This document shows, one piece after another, positions 6,524 through 7,206 of a stretch of 7,206 nt of DNA; positions within the stretch are counted from its first letter, which is position 1, and every line of letters begins with the position of its first letter. This DNA is from Candidatus Woesearchaeota archaeon (GTDB taxonomy: Archaea > Nanobdellota > Nanobdellia > SCGC-AAA011-G17 > JACQNH01). The stretch covers positions 1 through 7,206 of the forward strand of contig JACQNH010000002.1 of NCBI GenBank assembly GCA_016203175.1, written 5' to 3'. The position numbers and the translations under genes were made by a program. The notes below the pieces were generated by a model. The model saw nothing but the letters and a program-made list of their open reading frames with translations. It ran no database searches and was not told where the DNA came from.

Positions 6524-6971
6524 GACAGGTAAAAGAGCACGTCCCCTTCTCAGTCGTTATAGTCTTACCAGTGCCAATATCAACTAAGGCTCGACTACAC
6601 GAACCTAAACAACCAGTTGAAGGAGTTCCACAGTTATTTGTCACTACCCATTTTGCTATAAAAGCTTCTTCCTGTGCTTCAGGTCCAGCGATAGGACTTG
6701 GCTGTTGTGTAGGTTGAATTCCTCCACAATTATTTTGTAAATAAATACAAGGGTCACTACCACAAGCATATTGGAATGCATCTCGCGTAGATTGACTCTC
6801 CAACCTTTGATCACAATACAATTTAGCACCTTCACAATTACAATAATCGATCTCCATTGTAGGCGCGATTACACCTCCACTATAACTCCCACTACCAACT
6901 AAAATAGAAGCTAACGAAATAATAATAAATCCTATAAACAAATACCTTTCAACACCCCTTTCACTTTCCAT
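6495..6971 (-). CDS. Membrane-anchored Cys-rich surface protein, probably frameshifted near its end
   Basis: 158 residues to TAG. A short charged N-terminus (MESERGVER) is followed by a membrane span (9-26, YLFIGFIIISLASILVG), with no clear signal-peptidase site, so the protein is probably held by its N-terminus with the rest outside. The outer part has 12 Cys, including C-x-C (44, 46), a Gln/Pro-rich linker (86-95), then AKWVVTNNC (106-114) and clustered Cys to the end. No family is recognised. The anchor is clearly related to that of the broken gene at 2170-2886 (RYLFIGF/NYLFIGF, VGSGSYSG/VGSKSYTG). The +1 frame after residue 149 gives a better C-terminus, so a one-base insertion (or two-base loss) near 6524 is likely and the gene may be a recent pseudogene. 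G+C is much higher than next door (28 of 60 in one row). Its TATA box is intact. Confidence 0.6.
   Translation of the reverse strand: MESERGVERYLFIGFIIISLASILVGSGSYSGGVIAPTMEIDYCNCEGAKLYCDQRLESQSTRDAFQYACGSDPCIYLQNNCGGIQPTQQPSPIAGPEAQEEAFIAKWVVTNNCGTPSTGCLGSCSRALVDIGTGKTITTEKGTCSFTCQCGSFSLFG
6881..6944 (-). repeat. Paralogous anchor-coding block, copy 2
   Basis: Partner of 2760-2823 in the same orientation; the 18 identical bases are at 6927-6944. It encodes the anchor of the Cys-rich protein. Similarity fades outside this block, as expected if anchors are kept while the outer domains are exchanged. Confidence 0.7.
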
Positions 6972-6991
6972 AAATTCTTAATATTATTCTA

Positions 6992-7001
6992 CTTTATAAA
7001 G
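6992..7001 (-). promoter_or_regulatory. TATA box for the Cys-rich surface protein
   Basis: CTTTATAAAG, centred about 25 bases before the ATG at 6971, fits a leaderless transcript. The sequence is itself a perfect palindrome, so direction is set by the gene. Confidence 0.5.
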
Positions 7002-7069
7002 ATTTCTTCACATATAGACTGTAAGGTTAATTGGTGCTAGTCTGAAATTTTAATACAGTTCTTTCTACG

Positions 7070-7110
7070 AGCCCTTTATGGGCTTTTACAAAAATCTTCC
7101 TGATTTTTGT
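7070..7110. other. Two adjacent stem-loops
   Basis: ACAAAAATC (7088-7096) and GATTTTTGT (7102-7110) pair perfectly over 9 bases with a 5-base loop. AGCCC (7070-7074) and GGGCT (7080-7084) pair over 5 with a 5-base loop. In the minus-strand direction they follow the end of an open frame entering from the right edge. They could be a terminator, the structured 3' end of a transcript, or the hairpin end of an IS200/IS605-like element. The sequence does not decide between these. Confidence 0.5.
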
Positions 7111-7206
7111 CAGTTAAAGAATCCTTTTTGGTAGGAACAGAAATTCCCCTGTTGGATTTTTCCAGTTGTCTGTTGTGGGATATGTTCCTAAAGACCCATG
7201 TAATGC
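7076..7206 (-). other. Possible 3' end of a minus-strand gene entering from the right, frame unresolved
   Basis: Two frames are open from the edge. One ends at TAA 7114-7116 (30 codons, containing GSLGTYPTTDNWKNPTG); the other ends at TAA 7076-7078 (42 codons, containing KKDSLTDKNQED). I recognise neither. The first ends just before the two stem-loops, which slightly favours it. Between this and the TATA box at 6992 I see no other gene. Confidence 0.25.

Noticed and set aside
1..7206. CRISPR array, tRNA, rRNA or diversity-generating retroelement
   Set aside because: I found no regular spaced repeats, cloverleaf, rRNA-like stretch, reverse transcriptase or template repeat.

Overview
The window is AT-rich DNA that looks like a small-genome archaeon, most likely of the DPANN group (Woesearchaeota/Pacearchaeota-like). 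The grounds are TATA boxes about 25-30 bases upstream of start codons (leaderless or nearly leaderless mRNAs), one strong archaeal-type Shine-Dalgarno site, a kinase of the archaeal COG2112 family, and several exported proteins anchored in the membrane near their C-terminus. Taxonomy is inference; there is no rRNA or tRNA in the window.

Layout, left to right. Bases 2-64 are the last codons of an integrase-core (DDE) transposase. Bases 195-1760 (+) encode an exported protein with two lamin-tail-like domains and a C-terminal membrane anchor. It overlaps by 110 bases a conserved small archaeal protein of unknown function (1651-2055, +). Convergent to these, 2170-2886 (-) is a broken surface-protein gene: membrane anchor, fibre-like motif and Cys-rich C-terminal domain, interrupted by an in-frame TAA and an in-frame TGA. 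Next on the minus strand is a two-gene operon, read 5825 to 2971. It encodes a prenyltransferase/squalene-oxidase-like alpha-toroid protein with two Cys-rich motifs and a membrane anchor, then a second exported tail-anchored protein; their stop and start codons overlap. A divergent COG2112-type Ser/Thr kinase follows (5898-6440, +). Last is a Cys-rich membrane-anchored protein (6495-6971, -) whose natural C-terminus appears to continue in another frame (to 6410). Bases 7002-7206 hold two stem-loops and the ambiguous end of a further minus-strand frame.

The region is mainly a cell-surface module. Three proteins share one plan: signal peptide, ectodomain, one membrane span and a charged cytoplasmic tail. 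Two further proteins are anchored by closely related N-terminal spans. These last two are visibly more GC-rich than their neighbours, share an ungapped 64-base block at 53/64 identity, and are both disrupted, which suggests a mobile or fast-decaying family of surface proteins. The most interesting points are the two disrupted paralogues, the long gene overlap at 1651-1760, the alpha-toroid surface operon, the perfect palindrome at the kinase start, and the stem-loop pair at the right edge.
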